A stretch of 64,000 nt of DNA from Moringa oleifera (taxonomy: Eukaryota > Streptophyta > Magnoliopsida > Brassicales > Moringaceae): contig JAJFZO010000344.1 in assembly GCA_021397835.1 (NCBI GenBank), positions 7,564,001 through 7,628,000 of the forward strand, written 5' to 3'. Under the pieces are notes generated by a model. That model was given only the letters and a program-made list of their open reading frames with translations. It did no database searches and had not been told where the DNA came from. Every line of letters starts with the position of its first letter. Positions within the stretch are counted from its first letter, which is position 1. This document shows positions 12,384 to 25,104 of the stretch, piece after piece. The translations under genes and the position numbers were made by a program.

Positions 12384-14480
12384 TGCAGAAATGGTTGACA
12401 TAGTAGGCACAGAATGCAAAACTTTATTGTTGTGGTTCTTGGATTCTATAACAATTGAATGGTAGTTTACTTGTGCTCTGATATACCTATGGGGCTTGCT
12501 GTACATCTTGACATTCTTGTTAGTTTACTTGCAACCTACAGCCATGAACCGTGATTTCAGTGACAGTGTACTGATATCTTGTCTCTGCAACTTGCATCAG
12601 CATACAGTCTATAAATAATATGAATGTGTCTATAAATAATATGAATTTGTGCTTATAGCATTTTTCATAATGATGCAACTGTCTAATGGATTTTGTGCTC
12701 GGATGTTGGATTGGGTCGAAGAGAAAGTTGTGTGGTGCATGCATGCAGATGGGTTTGATTTGGAATTTTGGGAATGGGAATTGGCTAGCAACGTTATGGG
12801 TTTTGCTTTGTTAGTTGTTTGGGTTGGACTTGCTAGTCAATTGGGAACTATGAGCGCCAATGAGATGCTGAAGGGATCATGTTTCTCTTTCTTTTAATGA
12901 TTCTAGTGTGGTTTGTCTTAGGTTTTATCTTATACCGACTCTTTATTTCATTGCTATCGGTAAGATTGGTGTTTGCAAATTCTCTAACAGTAACACAGAA
13001 GAGTTGTATATAAAAATTACTTTGAAAGGATAACAGACGTCACTTTTTATGTATTTGTTTTGGAACAGTGATGCCACTGCCATGAACACAGCAACTATCA
13101 TTTTCATGGCAGTTTCATGCTTCTTTGAAGCAAATTGTCTTGGAAAGAAATTGTGTCCTCTCTGCAAACAAAGTTGAACAATTCCTTTCAGGAAGAGTTA
13201 TTACCTGGATTATGTAGAAATGCCATCTAGTACGTAGTTAACATTCTGCATTCAAGTTCCAACTGTATTCCTCCTATTCAATGCTCCCACATCCCCAAAT
13301 TTAGGAAAAGAAAGAAGGAAAAGAAGAAAACAATGCCATTTTCTGGGTCTTATTCTTGTAAACATTCAATTCTACAAATTTGTTTTCAGTGGCCTGGAAC
13401 TTTGGGTGCTTGCATTCTTGATTTTGAAAGTTCTTCTTCATAAAATGCCTATTGATTAAAATCACTCATACAGTTACATTTCAAACATAAGAAGCAAGTT
13501 TCCTTTTCATTGTGATTTCCACGGTCATGTCTTTTACATCCCTGATAGTTATGGGCACCCCCATTCAAGGTGTGAACATGCCGGAGGGAGAAGTCAGTGG
13601 TTATAATTAGAATAGTAGCGTGTGGGGCCACATAACACAATGCATTTACTATATCAGTCTGCATAATCAGATGGGGTTGGTTGTAGTATTAATAACACCA
13701 ACCAAAACCGAAAAGCACCGCTCAAAAAGCTCCATTGTCATTAATTGATGAACGCCACCTAAGTGAACTCGGTCGTAACAAAAAAACCGATATCGGAGGA
13801 ATAAGCCGCTTGAGAATGTAAGTAAGGAGAAAGAAACAGTTACATGTACATCAACGAAATCGACAAAATTGTTAGACAGGTGTTGACAGGCACCGAACAT
13901 TCATTTCATCGTTTCATGGCTCTCACCCCTTCCTGTTCTCATTAATAGCAATCTCCTTGTCTTATCAAAAAGAAGCAGTGATTTAATTCACAGAGCTTAT
14001 GACATATTCAACATAACAATTCAAGCAATGCTAATAACAAATACATCATCCTGTTATTTTGCTTTATTAGGTCCATAGTCCTTTTAAGTGATTGTCTCTA
14101 TTGTTATTCATTTAGTTTAAATTTCAATCATTATAAATTATTTGAACATTTAATGAGCAAACATATGTTTATATAGAAAAAAATTTAATTAAACATATAA
14201 AAGTCTTTGAGTTTTTTTTTTTTACATAAATAATGTAAAATAGCACTATTTGATCATTCTCCATTGCTTAATTGTAGGGTGATGCTAAGAAGATGCTAAA
14301 CAAAATTAATTATAAGTTCTTTTTAAAAAAAAAGAAAAAAAAGGTAAAAGCATAAATACAAAGACAAATTGGTTGAAAATTTGGTTAGAAAATCAATGAG
14401 GGGACATTGTCGTCAATAAAGGAAAGATCAGAAATATAAGCCCCAAACACCCTGGACGTAGAGTTTGGAAAAGCGAGGAT
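12384..14480. other. Intergenic, HAL3 3' flank to GDSL promoter
   Basis: It holds the HAL3 3' UTR, then unremarkable AT-rich sequence. Several open frames of 70-80 codons occur on both strands (12649-12897, 13449-13664, 13667-13900). None resembles a known protein or extends by plausible splicing. The last ~300 bases before 14481 are AT-rich and serve as the GDSL gene promoter and leader. Confidence 0.6.
12608..12649. repeat. 21-bp tandem duplication, 3' flank of HAL3
   Basis: Two adjacent copies of a 21-base unit beginning TCTATAAATAATATGAAT differ at one base (12608-12628 and 12629-12649). They lie about 225 bases after the HAL3 stop codon, possibly in the 3' UTR. Confidence 0.9.
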
Positions 14481-15698
14481 ATGGCTTCTTCTTCTTCCAC
14501 CTGTTTCTCTTTCCAAGTTATCTTCATCCTTTCTTCTCTCTTGGCTTTTGCTTCTGCTGCAACAGACACTCAGCAGCAGCGTCCCTTCAAGAAGATCTAC
14601 GCCTTTGGTGATTCCTTCACCGACACCGGCAACACCAGGTCTATCTCTGGACCAGGAGGCTTTGGCCATGTCTCGGAGCAACCATACGGCAGCACCTATT
14701 TTCACCGGCCCACTAACCGCTACTCTGACGGACGCCTGGTGATCGACTTTGTAGCTCAAGCCCTGTCCTTGCCGTTTCTTCCACCTTACCGGTACCTGAA
14801 GGGAAATGAGTCTTATGGTGTGAACTTCGCCGTTGCAGGCTCCACAGCAATCAAACATGCTTTCTTCGTTAAGAACAGTCTCAGTCTTGACATCACGCCT
14901 GAGTCTATCGAGACTCAGCTGGCTTGGTTCAATCAGTACTTACAGGGTCGAGGTTGTAATGGCACAGATTCAGGGCCTGAATGCAAAGCGGCACTGGACG
15001 ATGCTCTCTTCTGGGTTGGTGAAATTGGAGTCAATGACTACGCTTACATTTTTGGATCTTCTGTATCAAGCGACACTATCAGGAAGCTCGCCATCTCTAC
15101 CTTCACCCAGGTTTTGCAGGTAACAAGATCAGAAACTTGAGTTCAATTTCGAAAAATAGGGTATGGCTTGATCTGACACTCCATTGATATGCAGGCATTG
15201 CTGAACAAGGGAGCAAAGTATGTCGTCGTGCAAGGTCTGCCGGCATCCGGCTGTCTGACACTGCCCATGTCACTGGCTGCTGATGACGACAGAGACGACA
15301 TGGGCTGCGTTAAGAGCGTTAACAACCAAAGCTACGCTCATAACATTGTCCTCCAATCTACCTTACAGGATCTTCGCAGGCAATTTCCTCAGGCTGTTAT
15401 TCTCTACGCTGATTACTGGAGCGCCTACAGCACAGTCCTGAGGAATAAAGAGAAGTATGGGTTCAAGGAGAGCTTCAAAGCCTGCTGTGGAGCTGGCGAG
15501 CCTTACAACTTCGACGTGTTAGCTACCTGTGGCACGCCTTCTGCAACTGTTTGCCATAACCCTTCTCAGTATATCAACTGGGATGGGGTTCACCTTACAG
15601 AGGCCATGTATAAAGTTGTCTCAGACATGTTTCTGACTGGAAATTTTAGTCACCCTCCTTTCAATTACTTGCTGGAGAGGAAACAGCAGGAAGGGTGA
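14481..15698 (+). CDS. Secreted GDSL esterase/lipase
   Basis: SGNH-hydrolase fold esterase. Exons 14481-15119 and 15195-15698 join in phase 0 to 380 residues. Residues 1-27 form a signal peptide (hydrophobic FQVIFILSSLLAFASA), so the mature enzyme is expected in the apoplast or cell wall. Block I is FGDSFTDTG with nucleophile Ser45, block II has Gly120 in NFAVAGS, block III has Asn185 in GVND, and block V has Asp343 and His346 in WDGVHLTE. All four catalytic and oxyanion-hole residues are therefore present. Several N-glycosylation sequons occur (for example NGT, NQS). The sequence most resembles the Arabidopsis At3g48460 branch from memory. The natural substrate is unknown, as for most of this family. 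The short 75-bp intron falls after block III. Confidence 0.95.
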
Positions 15699-16198
15699 AC
15701 CGCTTAGTTTGTCACTGAACTGGTGTTTTACGTATCAGTCAAACAATAACTAGTTGAGTTAGCAGTTCACAACCTAAATGTCAGAACTTGTTAGATACTT
15801 TCTGCCCAAGAAATTATTTCGGACTGCATTTCTTAATTTTCCAAGAAGAAATTAGCTGGGCGTATCAAAAGTTTTCCAATTTCAGCTGATATATGCATCA
15901 AGAACACTATTTTGACTTATCAGCATAGAGTCCCTTAATATCTCCTTCATTGCATGAAGAAGACTGCATCAACTCAACCTCAAATCACCTAAATTGCCTG
16001 CCTTTTCTCATATCAGAATTTTCCATGGGGAGAAGTGATGATCTCAGTATTAACGACAGGGTCATTTACTATGAACATATAAATTATTCTGCACAACCAT
16101 GAAGTGCATGTAAATGAAGCTTTTGAGAGTGAAAACCTCAAGCAACTCTATCTGTATATGATGCCACTCTCAATTCATCTTCTCTTCTTGTCTGTTAG
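15699..16198. other. Convergent intergenic spacer, GDSL / RING gene
   Basis: The two genes converge here, so this 500-bp stretch holds both 3' UTRs. No coding potential, repeat or clear structure was seen. Confidence 0.6.
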
Positions 16199-17774
16199 TT
16201 AGATTAAGTATTCATAGTACATGAAGAAACGAGCATCTGGGATATCTCTAGGCAGGCTGTTTATATAAAGATGGAACCGCAACATATCCTCCTTCACCAC
16301 CCTTTGAGTATCAACCACATCACTAGTCCCTGTGAGCACCCACAGGTCCCTAGAATTCACTCTCTTCAGACTTCCCCTGCAGAAGGGGCAAGATTCTGAT
16401 CTGCTGTTCCTGCAAGATACAAACACAGAAAGCATGTCAGTTGAATTTCAGCTGGTTATTTGCATATTAGTAGTAATTGGAAGAGAGACTGGAGAAGCCT
16501 AATTTACCAGTCATGGTAGCAGTTGATGCACATTGCATGGCAACAGTTAGGCAAAACCATTTTGGTGCAAGTCTCCAGGCAGATCCCACATTCATCTTCT
16601 TGCTCCATGTCCAGATCAGAAAGTTTCCTCTTCTCATCTACTCGTTTCCTGATCATCTTATCCGAACTGTGAACTTCACGAGTAATATCCATTTCTGACA
16701 AGTTTCCATGAAGATGCTGCAAAGATGGTAGTATAACAGCTGCAATTTGACATGACACAATTAAACTTTTGCTCAGGAAATCTGTAAAAATATAGCAGGA
16801 AAAGCGCTATAAATGTTGGTAAGAGAATTCTGTCATTTAGTACAAAAGTTTTAACTTTCTTTAAATGTCAAGCAAATGAACAAACACAACACTAGAAGAT
16901 ATTGATGCATACTGTAGAATTCTCTAATGGTTGCTTTCCTTCCACATGTGGAGATATTTGGCTTCCCATCTGAGAACACCTAATGAATCAAGAAGTCAAA
17001 TGTCAGAAACCTGATATCAAAAGCAGATTAACAACAAGGGAGGAAGTAGAGCAAGTCTTGACTAGGGGTGAGGGTATACAATTACGTGGAAAAGGACTAA
17101 GTAAGTTGAGAGTAGGCATGTAGATGATTTGTTCATCCATTGGAGCAAAAACATGAAAAAGGGTGCCAAGTGATTGTAAACCAGTTTGATCTGAAGAGAA
17201 GCACCACTCTTGCCTCCTGGAAGAGAAGCTGCCCTGCAAGAGCATATTGAGGTTCAAACTCACAACAGAAGGACTTAGAGAAAATTCAGAAGCTAATGTG
17301 AAATGCTTCTTCTATGCATACTTCTATTATCCTAACAAATAGAAAAGCTTGTGGATGGACAAAACCAATTCAACTCTTTCAGCATATACTTGTCAATTTG
17401 CACAAACCAATCCAACTCTTTCAGCATATACTCGTCAAATTTTGAACAGATTTACAGTGAGAAAACCCACCAAAAACAGAATTAATAGAAGCAGACAGGT
17501 TCACTTTCAGGTAACAAAAAACTTTCAGCCTGAAAGCAGTGATGCATTTCAAACCTGCATTTCCAAAGTCTTTAGGTCTTCAATTACCATAAAACATCCA
17601 ATATGCTTCAATTACATAAACGATCATAATCAAACATCAAAGAAGAATAGCAACAATGAAGGCAAGAGAAAGAGAGAAAACTCACAGCTCATTGGCATGC
17701 TGAATATCAGCCTCAAGAACCTGAAGGAAGTCCTGGAAAGATGACCTTACAACTACCTCACAGTAATCCATCAT
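16199..17774 (-). CDS. RING-type E3 ubiquitin ligase, AIRP2-like
   Basis: Five minus-strand exons: 17686-17774, 17086-17233, 16913-16979, 16508-16739, 16199-16409. They join without frame break to 248 residues, close to Arabidopsis AIRP2. The N-terminal part (FQDFLQVLEADIQHANELA, then a hydrophobic helix FFMFLLQW) and GRKATIREFY match the AIRP2 family. The C3HC4 RING is complete: Cys152, Cys155, Cys167, His169, Cys172, Cys175, Cys186, Cys189. It is followed by the family block SLKRVNSRDLWVLT. By homology it is a cytosolic E3 that transfers ubiquitin from an E2; AIRP2 itself acts in abscisic acid and drought signalling, but this role is inferred. Two ATGs stand in tandem at the start; the upstream one is used here. 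Intron 1 carries a 42-bp tandem repeat. Confidence 0.92.
17363..17446. repeat. 42-bp tandem repeat in RING-gene intron 1
   Basis: Two adjacent units sharing CAACTCTTTCAGCATATACT differ at a few bases. They create a short open frame with repeated peptide on the plus strand, which I treat as accidental because it lies inside the intron of the minus-strand gene. Confidence 0.8.
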
Positions 17775-18794
17775 TTCCCTCTACACTAAGTTCAGGGCAA
17801 CAATAATATCAGTATGGATGTCAGTATTATATAAACCAAGAAAAGAGAAGGGAAGTCAAGGGAGTTGAGGAGGGCAATGGTCTGATGCATTTCCTGAAAA
17901 CTTCTCTTTGAAGGCAATGGAAGAAGAAAGGTCTTTGCAGTGAAGTTCTCGACAGCTAATCTCCGTCAAACAATGAGAAACTAAAAAGAGATGGATTGGT
18001 AACTTGGTCTTCTGTTGAATCTTATTTAATTTGGTGACGTTTGTTTTCTGCCAGAATTGCTCTGGTTGAGCAATAAACCAAGTAGGTGGGTGCTTTGTCC
18101 CTGTACAAACAGTAAGATAGGACAGTACCAATTGGCTCCTTCAAGTTTTCAAGTCAAATTGCTCATTAAAGGGCAGGCTATGGTCACGGCAAACCAACTT
18201 GCAGCTCTGCTTTTGAAGTGTTCGGTTGACCAGTGGACTTTGTAGCTCCAAACCCAATGAATGAAAAAAACAAAACAAAAAAAAAAAAAAACGAAAAAGA
18301 GTGGGGAGACACAGGTACAGATGGCAGATGATCGAGTGGGCCACTGGATTATATTTGAACAGAATATGATGGCCTTCCAGGTCGGTCCAGTGGAGGCATC
18401 AACAAGAATGGGCTATTAGCGGGGCTCCAGATCCATATTATAGGGCCGAAAATGCCAATGGCCACGGCTAGTCTACCAACTTAAACAACATTTGAAAGGA
18501 TGTCGTTTTTTAATGGCATGAGAGCTCCATTCATCCCCCCCTGCACCGAAGGATTTTCTGCCTCTGAGCTCATTATGTAACTCTCTGTTCAGTTAATTTC
18601 TTCCCACAAAAACCTGCAAATTTGTACAGTAATCCATCCATACTCAAAAAGCTAAAATGACCCAACATATATTTCCCATGAAATGAGAAAAAGAAAGTTC
18701 ACGTAAGCAGGTTACGGGCAGTAAGCCTCGGGTTATTCAACCTAAAGTACATGACTCAGTGTTACAAGCTACTAGCTGTACAGGTGTACCATTC
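17775..18794. other. Intergenic, RING-gene promoter and B3-gene 3' flank
   Basis: About 1 kb between two minus-strand genes. It must hold the RING-gene promoter and 5' UTR and the B3-gene 3' UTR. An A-rich run at 18275-18290 is the only low-complexity feature. No additional gene is supported. Confidence 0.6.
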
Positions 18795-21516
18795 CTATGC
18801 AGGAAACCTTTGTGGAAATGCAAGCCCAGCTGAGTTTCGAGTAATTTGGACTCGGTAAATGCTCTTAGATTCACTTTCAAGTGCAAAAACACACTCATCC
18901 CCCGCTTGAATGTTATTTGCTCTGCTAAAGGCCTTCCATCCACTCATCAAGATTTGGAATTCATAGCTCTCATTGTAGAGGACAGGCCACAGTCTGTTGT
19001 ATGGATCGCGAAGCAGCACCACTCTCCTTTCCTTTTTGGCACTAGCCTTGTTAGAAGATGATGGCAAGCATGTTGGCAGCTTCTGCACAGGTATTGAAGG
19101 AGAGTAACAATTATCCAACTGTTTAGGAGACAGAAAGACTATCTACCTAGAAATCGTAGAAACTATACAGATGGAACTATTTTGTTTGTAAGCCAAGTTC
19201 AAGGTAATAGCAATAGCGAATCAGATGGATGAATTCCATGAGGATGGGAAGAAACACACAAGAAAAGCTTGAATTCCTGTTGTCACTGAGCAATAGATCC
19301 TTTGTGGTGAGGAAATAGAAACTGAATCCTGTGCCTCAATCCCCAACATGCCTTTAGTTTTATCACCTCGTCCAACAATCCTTGCGTGTTCACAAGGCTC
19401 CTCCTTGATGATAATTGGCTCCTTCCCTGTGTTTTATTGCATATAATTGTATATTACGGAATAGAACAAGCACAACACCTGAACAAGATAGGAGAAGTGA
19501 TTTCACAGCAAGCTATGTGAATAGAGCCAGACCGTGTATTTCTTCATTGTCTTTGTCATTCTGTGGTTCCGGGTTCACCTCCAAAGGCTCCTCCTTAACA
19601 ATCCTTAACCTTTCACCTGTTCACAGTAAGCTTCTATCAGACTTAGTGCTGGATAAGTTATATCAAACATGCAACATTCAACTAGAATTGATTACAAACC
19701 CAGTTGTCGATTTCGCATCTCAGTGACACCTAGAACTTCAAAGGTCTCTGACATTCCTTCAACATCAGAAGCATGTTTCAGCTTTGATACCAGCACTGGA
19801 TCATTGTCCGATAATGATTCTACAAGAATTTTTAAGCAAAAAGGAGCAAGATGTCAATATCTATTATCACAAAGGAACTAACAAGTCAGAAAGAAGATCA
19901 CAATCCCACCCCCTTTAGCCTGCATACCCAAGCAAGAAAATCCATGAGAAACTAACTTGATTCTGTTTTGCTCCTTCCCTCAGCAATTGGGAATTCTTCA
20001 ATTACTTCATTTGACATATCAGAGCAGTTTCGGCCATCATTTCCAGGTTTCAGTGCAGATTTAATCACAGAATGCTGTGTGATGTTGTTGCAAGAATCTT
20101 TATCAGAAATAGCTCCTAGCTTGTCCATCTCTTCTGGATCATTACTCTTGTCCATCATTTCCACATCAGCCACATCTGGAGGCACCATTCTTCCTGCCAC
20201 TTCTTCCTCCACTAAGTTTGGACTAACTAAACCAGTCTGCAATTGAGATCTATGAGATGTATCATCATTGTAACAAAATTTATAATCTTTTTTGCCTCCC
20301 TTAGGTCCAGAATCATTATTCTGCATCTCATAGTTAAACAAGTCAAAGATAGTGTGTCTGCGCTCTCCTTGTTTGTCTCCAAGGTCCCCACCCATCATGT
20401 AAAATGGCTCTTCAATGTAATTAGATTTTGGCAAATGTTCACACCTTACACTGCTATCATCATGATTTGAAGCATTTTCTGTAATTATTTGGATGTCCAC
20501 CATATCGTTCATTTCACTCTCACATGGACTTATTTCCACATGCGATCCAGAAACAAAAGACATGCTTGAACCGTTATTGCTGATTGACCCTTTATCAATC
20601 ATGTGGCATGAGGAATTTTTTGCAGTAGAATTTCTGTCGTTTCTGCCTCTTTTCTTCAGATTTCTTTTCCCAGGAAAATCCAGCTTTTCACACCCTGTTT
20701 TGTTATATATCTTAACAACAAAATGTAATCCCACAATGTAATAGAATACCAAAAAGTCTCCAACTTCTAGCCCATGATCTAATGCGAATTCATTCCATCC
20801 TTGTCGAAAAGCAACAGAGCCATTAAGGTTCGATATTGTTACTTTCCATCTCTTCGCACTTGTATCCTCAATAAATGTTTCTCGACCAATCAAATTTGAC
20901 ACAGTAGGAGCAAACTTTGGAGGCAAGACCTGCAATGACACCATTAAAACTGATGTTCATGTCCTTCATGATGCAGATATGGGGAATGGGGGAAGAATCT
21001 ACAAAACTATTAGAACAGATTGAAACATATCATTGTCAAATTTCAAAGCCCTTTAGATCTCAACAGAAGAGAAGTACAAGAAAGAGCATAATACCCAATT
21101 TCCAAAGATGGATAACAAAATTAAAATGAATTATAGTTTTGAACAAAGCAGCAGTAAAACAAGGGAACAATTGACCATAACTTACTTAAAAGATACTGCA
21201 AAGCTATTCTTCAAGCTTTATTTATATCAGGACATAAATCCAAAGAGCATAACGCAATAAGAATTGTAACTAATATAACTTCATGGAAGGACCCAATTTT
21301 ATTACTAAGACAAAAAAAAATGAAAATTACATCAAATCCACACCATGTCAGCTAGCTTAAGGAGAGATTTGAATGACATACCACCACTCTGGGAAATTGA
21401 TCACCGATCATGACCTTGAAAAAAGAGATTATGGTAGGGGATGACCCTTTCTTATTCCTGTGTATCAGTAAGCACCTTTGTGTGCACTCTGTACAAGCTT
21501 CCACCCTGCAACCCAT
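18795..21516 (-). CDS. REM-type protein with two B3 DNA-binding domains
   Basis: Six minus-strand exons: 21382-21516, 19957-20929, 19700-19819, 19533-19616, 19260-19426, 18795-19118. They join to 600 residues. The first B3 domain spans about residues 30-120 (SFFKVMIGDQFPRVV, then LPPKFAPTVSNLIGRETF and RWKVTISNLNGSVAFRQGW). The second fills the last exon (VVLLRDPYNRLWPVLY, GWKAFSRANNIQAGDECVF). The ~380-residue linker is acidic and polar with little order. The first 14 residues are Cys-rich (four Cys in MGCRVEACTECTQRC). The protein is expected to be nuclear and to bind DNA through the B3 domains; targets are unknown. The architecture resembles rice Os01g0723500/Os01g0905400-type B3 proteins from memory. 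The start is the first ATG that gives a complete B3 beta-barrel; the splice after the FPRVV segment restores the canonical B3 sequence. Confidence 0.9.
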
Positions 21517-23478
21517 CTCCGCTGCCTCTAGGTGCTTGCTTTCTCCAATTTAACACCTTTCATGTTTTGTGACAAAAAGAACTGATAAAAAAAGGAACAG
21601 AAAAGAACACACCAAAACAGAATAGATCCCTGGAAAAGGAGAAGACAACAACAATCTAAAGGAAGAAATTATTCGAATTGATTCATACGTATAATCTTCC
21701 AATAATTGCTAAAAATGGATGAAAAAAAAAGTTAAAAGTGAAGAAGAAGATGACCTAATTTCCAGAATTACCATTGTTGGACAAGAGCATATTGTAGTTC
21801 ATCATGAAAGCTTAATAACTTGCTGGACAGAAGCACCTATGGTGACCTAGGAATGCAATACAATTAAGATTCTAGTCAATAGCAGATAACTTCCACTTCG
21901 GTGATCTTCAGGGGAAAAGCAAGAAATTTCATGGTAGAAGTAGAACATAGAACAGGAACAAACTAGCTCAGGTAAAACCACTTGGTAAGATAATTCTCCA
22001 TTTAGGAGACCATATTTGTAACCATTCATCTTAACATGTGAGCGCTAATCCAGCTTTTGTATGGCCATCAATGTTTCTTGGGCTTTAAGTTAGCTTTGGA
22101 TGGCTCAATAGACTCCATTAATGGCTTCCACCATGAAACCCAAAAATGCTTTTTCCTTCTGATGCAGCAAAAGCATTGTAATTACTGAACTCTGGCGAAA
22201 TTCATGAGATAGAAAAGGAAAATCTAAAAATGTGAAAAAAATTATTTTTCATAGGAATGAACAGAGAGTTTTTCAAGAGAAAATCATGAAAATTTTAAAA
22301 AATGAAGGTCCAAGGACAAGCATTAGCAAAGCCACCTTATAACATGTTATACACATCCGAGAAAGCTCTCCAGACAAGTTACATGGTTGGAGTGATCCAT
22401 ACAGGGAGAAAGTTCTCCCGGAAAATTGTTCCACGAATTTAGTTTCCAGCTAAACAAACTGGAGGGCATTGATGATTCTGGTCAGTGTACTGACCTTCTG
22501 GTCTCACAAGTACCTACCAACACAGTCCTTATGTTGACCACTTTTAGTACATTCCCGTGATCAATGCCACACAAAAGAAACCGTGCACATGAAGGTACCA
22601 TTTCTCTTCTGGTTTTGCTGTTAACCAAATGAATGCAACTCATGCATCCAGGTCCGTCATATCAAGAAAAGAAGGTTCAAGAATTTTTCAATCCCAAAAT
22701 TCGAAACAGACCATCAGAGTTATCATGAGGTGAAAGGATACAGAAAATTATGCAAAAAATTTCAGGAACTTACTCGAGATCAGAGAATCCCTTCTAAAAT
22801 CAGTTTGTGTTCCTGACATGCCCTAACACTGTATTTCTTTTTCTCATGCTCTCTCTCTCTCTCTCTCTCACATTTTCACTTCTCGTCGTACTCGATAACC
22901 AGCAGCTTGTGTGTCCTGACAACTGGCAGTTTCCCTGAACGAATAAGCTCGATGCATGACAAAAATGGTGCCTTTTGTGGTAAAGCGTTTGGGATGGGGT
23001 AACCCTCTGACAGATATGGGCCCGTAACAATGACATGGAAGGTTTCTTTTGTGCCCATATCAAAATTCAATTTTCTCTGTGAATTTTGGGCCCACGACAA
23101 TGACATTTAACCAATTCTATGTGTATTTTTAGTACAATGAACTGGTCCAGAAAGTTAGTCATCCTCAAAAAGAGAGAATTGCATCATCTTAGTCAATGTT
23201 GCAACAGTCAAGATCAACAATTTACACAACCCTTAAGAAAATTAAATTGAAGAAAAAAAACTTTAAACAATGCATGCAAAAGCAGCCTTGAAAATTTCCT
23301 ACACCACGAACGTCTGCCTGCGGCATCCTCATGGCCCCTTGTCACGGCAGCTTAAGCATCCACTGCTGCTAAACCCAAAGGTCATCTATTTAACAAAAAA
23401 AAAAAAAGTGAGCCCTATAGTGGCACACAACGCAACCACCATACCGACTAGCTCTAAAGCTCAAAGCCTGCAATCACA
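21517..23478. other. Intergenic, B3-gene promoter and AZG2 3' flank
   Basis: Two kilobases between minus-strand genes. The 21520-22100 part may include the B3 5' UTR, possibly with a leader intron. A (CT)n tract sits at 22849-22869. Short open frames (21847-22029, 22800-23106) resemble nothing known. No transposon could be recognised. Confidence 0.55.
22849..22869. repeat. (CT)n microsatellite
   Basis: About ten CT units in the spacer between the B3 gene and AZG2. Confidence 0.95.
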
Positions 23479-25104
23479 CTAAACCGTTGAGTCTCCACCA
23501 GCAGTAGCAGAAATTTGATTATGTTCTTTGGCAACCATTCTTCTCATCTTTTTCAACCATCTGAAGAACCCCAAGATCCAGTCATATAAGCTGAGAGCCA
23601 TGTAGAGGCCAACGCCACCGACTATCCCGTTTGATATAGAGTAAGTCATCGGCATGAGCAGCATCGTAACAAAAGCCGGCGCTGCCTCCTTAACATCTCC
23701 CCATTTTATATCCTTCACCACCTTCATCATCATCACCCCTACGATCAACAGTGAAGGACCAATCGCCCATGGAGGCACACTGCTCAACAGAGGTGTGAAG
23801 AACATAGATAACAAGAAATAGAAGGCGACAATCACCGCCGTCAATCCCGTCCTACCTCCTTCTCGCATACCGGCCGAGGATTCTACAAATGTCGCGATCG
23901 GCGAAACTCCTAGTCCCGCTCCTACGATTGTAGAGGCGGCATCAACCATGTAGGCCATGTACTCTCCTTCAAAAGTGCCTTTTTCAGTCACAAAGCCTCC
24001 GATTTCAGCCATGGTGTACAATGTGCCAGTGATGGCAAGCACATCTACGTATAACAGAGTCGCTACAGCCACCCAAACTTGACTTGTGTTGAATTTGCTA
24101 AAGCTGAGAGCTCCTGCCGTGGATTGAATTTTGTGAAAATCAATCACTTTTTTGAAATATTTGTAATTCTCATCACCAAGTGGGGTGTTTGGAAAAAATG
24201 TCACTTCAGTGCCCCTAATCCACGATATTAACGTGACGAACAAAATCCCATATATCATGCTGCCCTTAGTATCCTTCATGAGCCCATAGCACGTGATTAT
24301 GAACCCGGCGAACCCGAGCCATAACGTGGGGCTCCGCATTGTCCCTCCGAGACACTCACCTGTAATCGGGTCGGTTCGGGTGCAGCCCGTGATTGTCACC
24401 AAGGTTGATGGGTCGGGCCCGACAAGACCCACTCCCTGGTGAACTTGCAGGCCGACAAACGCAATGAAGAGTCCGATACCAGCGGCACAGGCGAGCCGGA
24501 CTGGGTGGGGTATGAACCTGGCGACCTTGGCTCGGAGGCCCAAGGTGGCTATGGCCATAAACACACAGCCCTCCACCAAGACCACGGCCATGGCGGTTCG
24601 ATAGGACATGGACCCGGACCCGTGAAACCCCACCAAGTTATAGGCTATGTAAGCGTTCGAGCCCATTCCAGGAGCCAAGGCCAGCGGCAGGTTGGCTAGG
24701 ACGCCCATGGCGAAGGACCCCATCATGGCTGATAAAATGGTTGCTACAACCAGGTCGCTCTTCGTCTTAGCAAGGCAACTCTCGTACCCTGCATTCGGCT
24801 TGAACCTGCAGTCCGGCGTAGCCGTCTGGTTCTCCGGAGCCGAGCAGTCGTTCACGGAGCAAACTCCACCGGATTCCGCAAGGATTGTAGCGTTCACGGT
24901 GATTATATACGCCATGGTGAGAAAAGTGGCGGTTCCGGCCCGGAGTTCCTTAGTGAAACAGCTCTTCCTTGCTTCCAACTTGAAGTACCTACCCACAACA
25001 CTCTTCGAAACTGCGTCGTTTACGGCTTTCTCCATGTTCCACCATAACGTCCTGAGCTTAGAGCAGAACCCGGCTCCCATCGTCGCACAGAGGTCGCCTC
25101 CCAT
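23479..25104 (-). CDS. AZG2: Adenine/guanine permease, AZG2 type
   Basis: Intronless 541-codon reading frame for a NAT/NCS2-superfamily (AzgA-like) proton-coupled purine transporter. In Arabidopsis AZG proteins move adenine, guanine and cytokinins across the plasma membrane or ER. The family block [20 protein letters not shown] lies near residue 50. [20 protein letters not shown] is the substrate-binding region between segments, and [20 protein letters not shown] is the second conserved binding motif. [19 protein letters not shown] marks the later helices. About twelve to fourteen hydrophobic segments can be seen. The start MGGDLC and the block [12 protein letters not shown] favour AZG2 over AZG1, which has a longer, different N-terminus. 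Codons are GC-richer than those of neighbouring genes, as often seen for plant intronless genes. Just upstream, from 25105, lies its own promoter, then the large gene-poor AT-rich spacer. Confidence 0.95.
   Translation of the reverse strand: MGGDLCATMGAGFCSKLRTLWWNMEKAVNDAVSKSVVGRYFKLEARKSCFTKELRAGTATFLTMAYIITVNATILAESGGVCSVNDCSAPENQTATPDCRFKPNAGYESCLAKTKSDLVVATILSAMMGSFAMGVLANLPLALAPGMGSNAYIAYNLVGFHGSGSMSYRTAMAVVLVEGCVFMAIATLGLRAKVARFIPHPVRLACAAGIGLFIAFVGLQVHQGVGLVGPDPSTLVTITGCTRTDPITGECLGGTMRSPTLWLGFAGFIITCYGLMKDTKGSMIYGILFVTLISWIRGTEVTFFPNTPLGDENYKYFKKVIDFHKIQSTAGALSFSKFNTSQVWVAVATLLYVDVLAITGTLYTMAEIGGFVTEKGTFEGEYMAYMVDAASTIVGAGLGVSPIATFVESSAGMREGGRTGLTAVIVAFYFLLSMFFTPLLSSVPPWAIGPSLLIVGVMMMKVVKDIKWGDVKEAAPAFVTMLLMPMTYSISNGIVGGVGLYMALSLYDWILGFFRWLKKMRRMVAKEHNQISATAGGDSTV

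Noticed and set aside
12649..12897. 82-codon frame after HAL3
   Set aside because: Low-complexity hydrophobic text with no homolog recognised and no splice signal linking it to HAL3; probably 3' flank.
14385..14858. 157-codon open frame antisense to the GDSL gene
   Set aside because: It lies opposite a well-supported catalytic-domain exon, shows no family motif, and is explained by the high GC content of that exon.
17349..17744. 131-codon plus-strand frame with repeated peptide
   Set aside because: It lies in and across exon 1 and intron 1 of the RING gene; the repeat is a 42-bp DNA tandem duplication and the peptide resembles nothing known.
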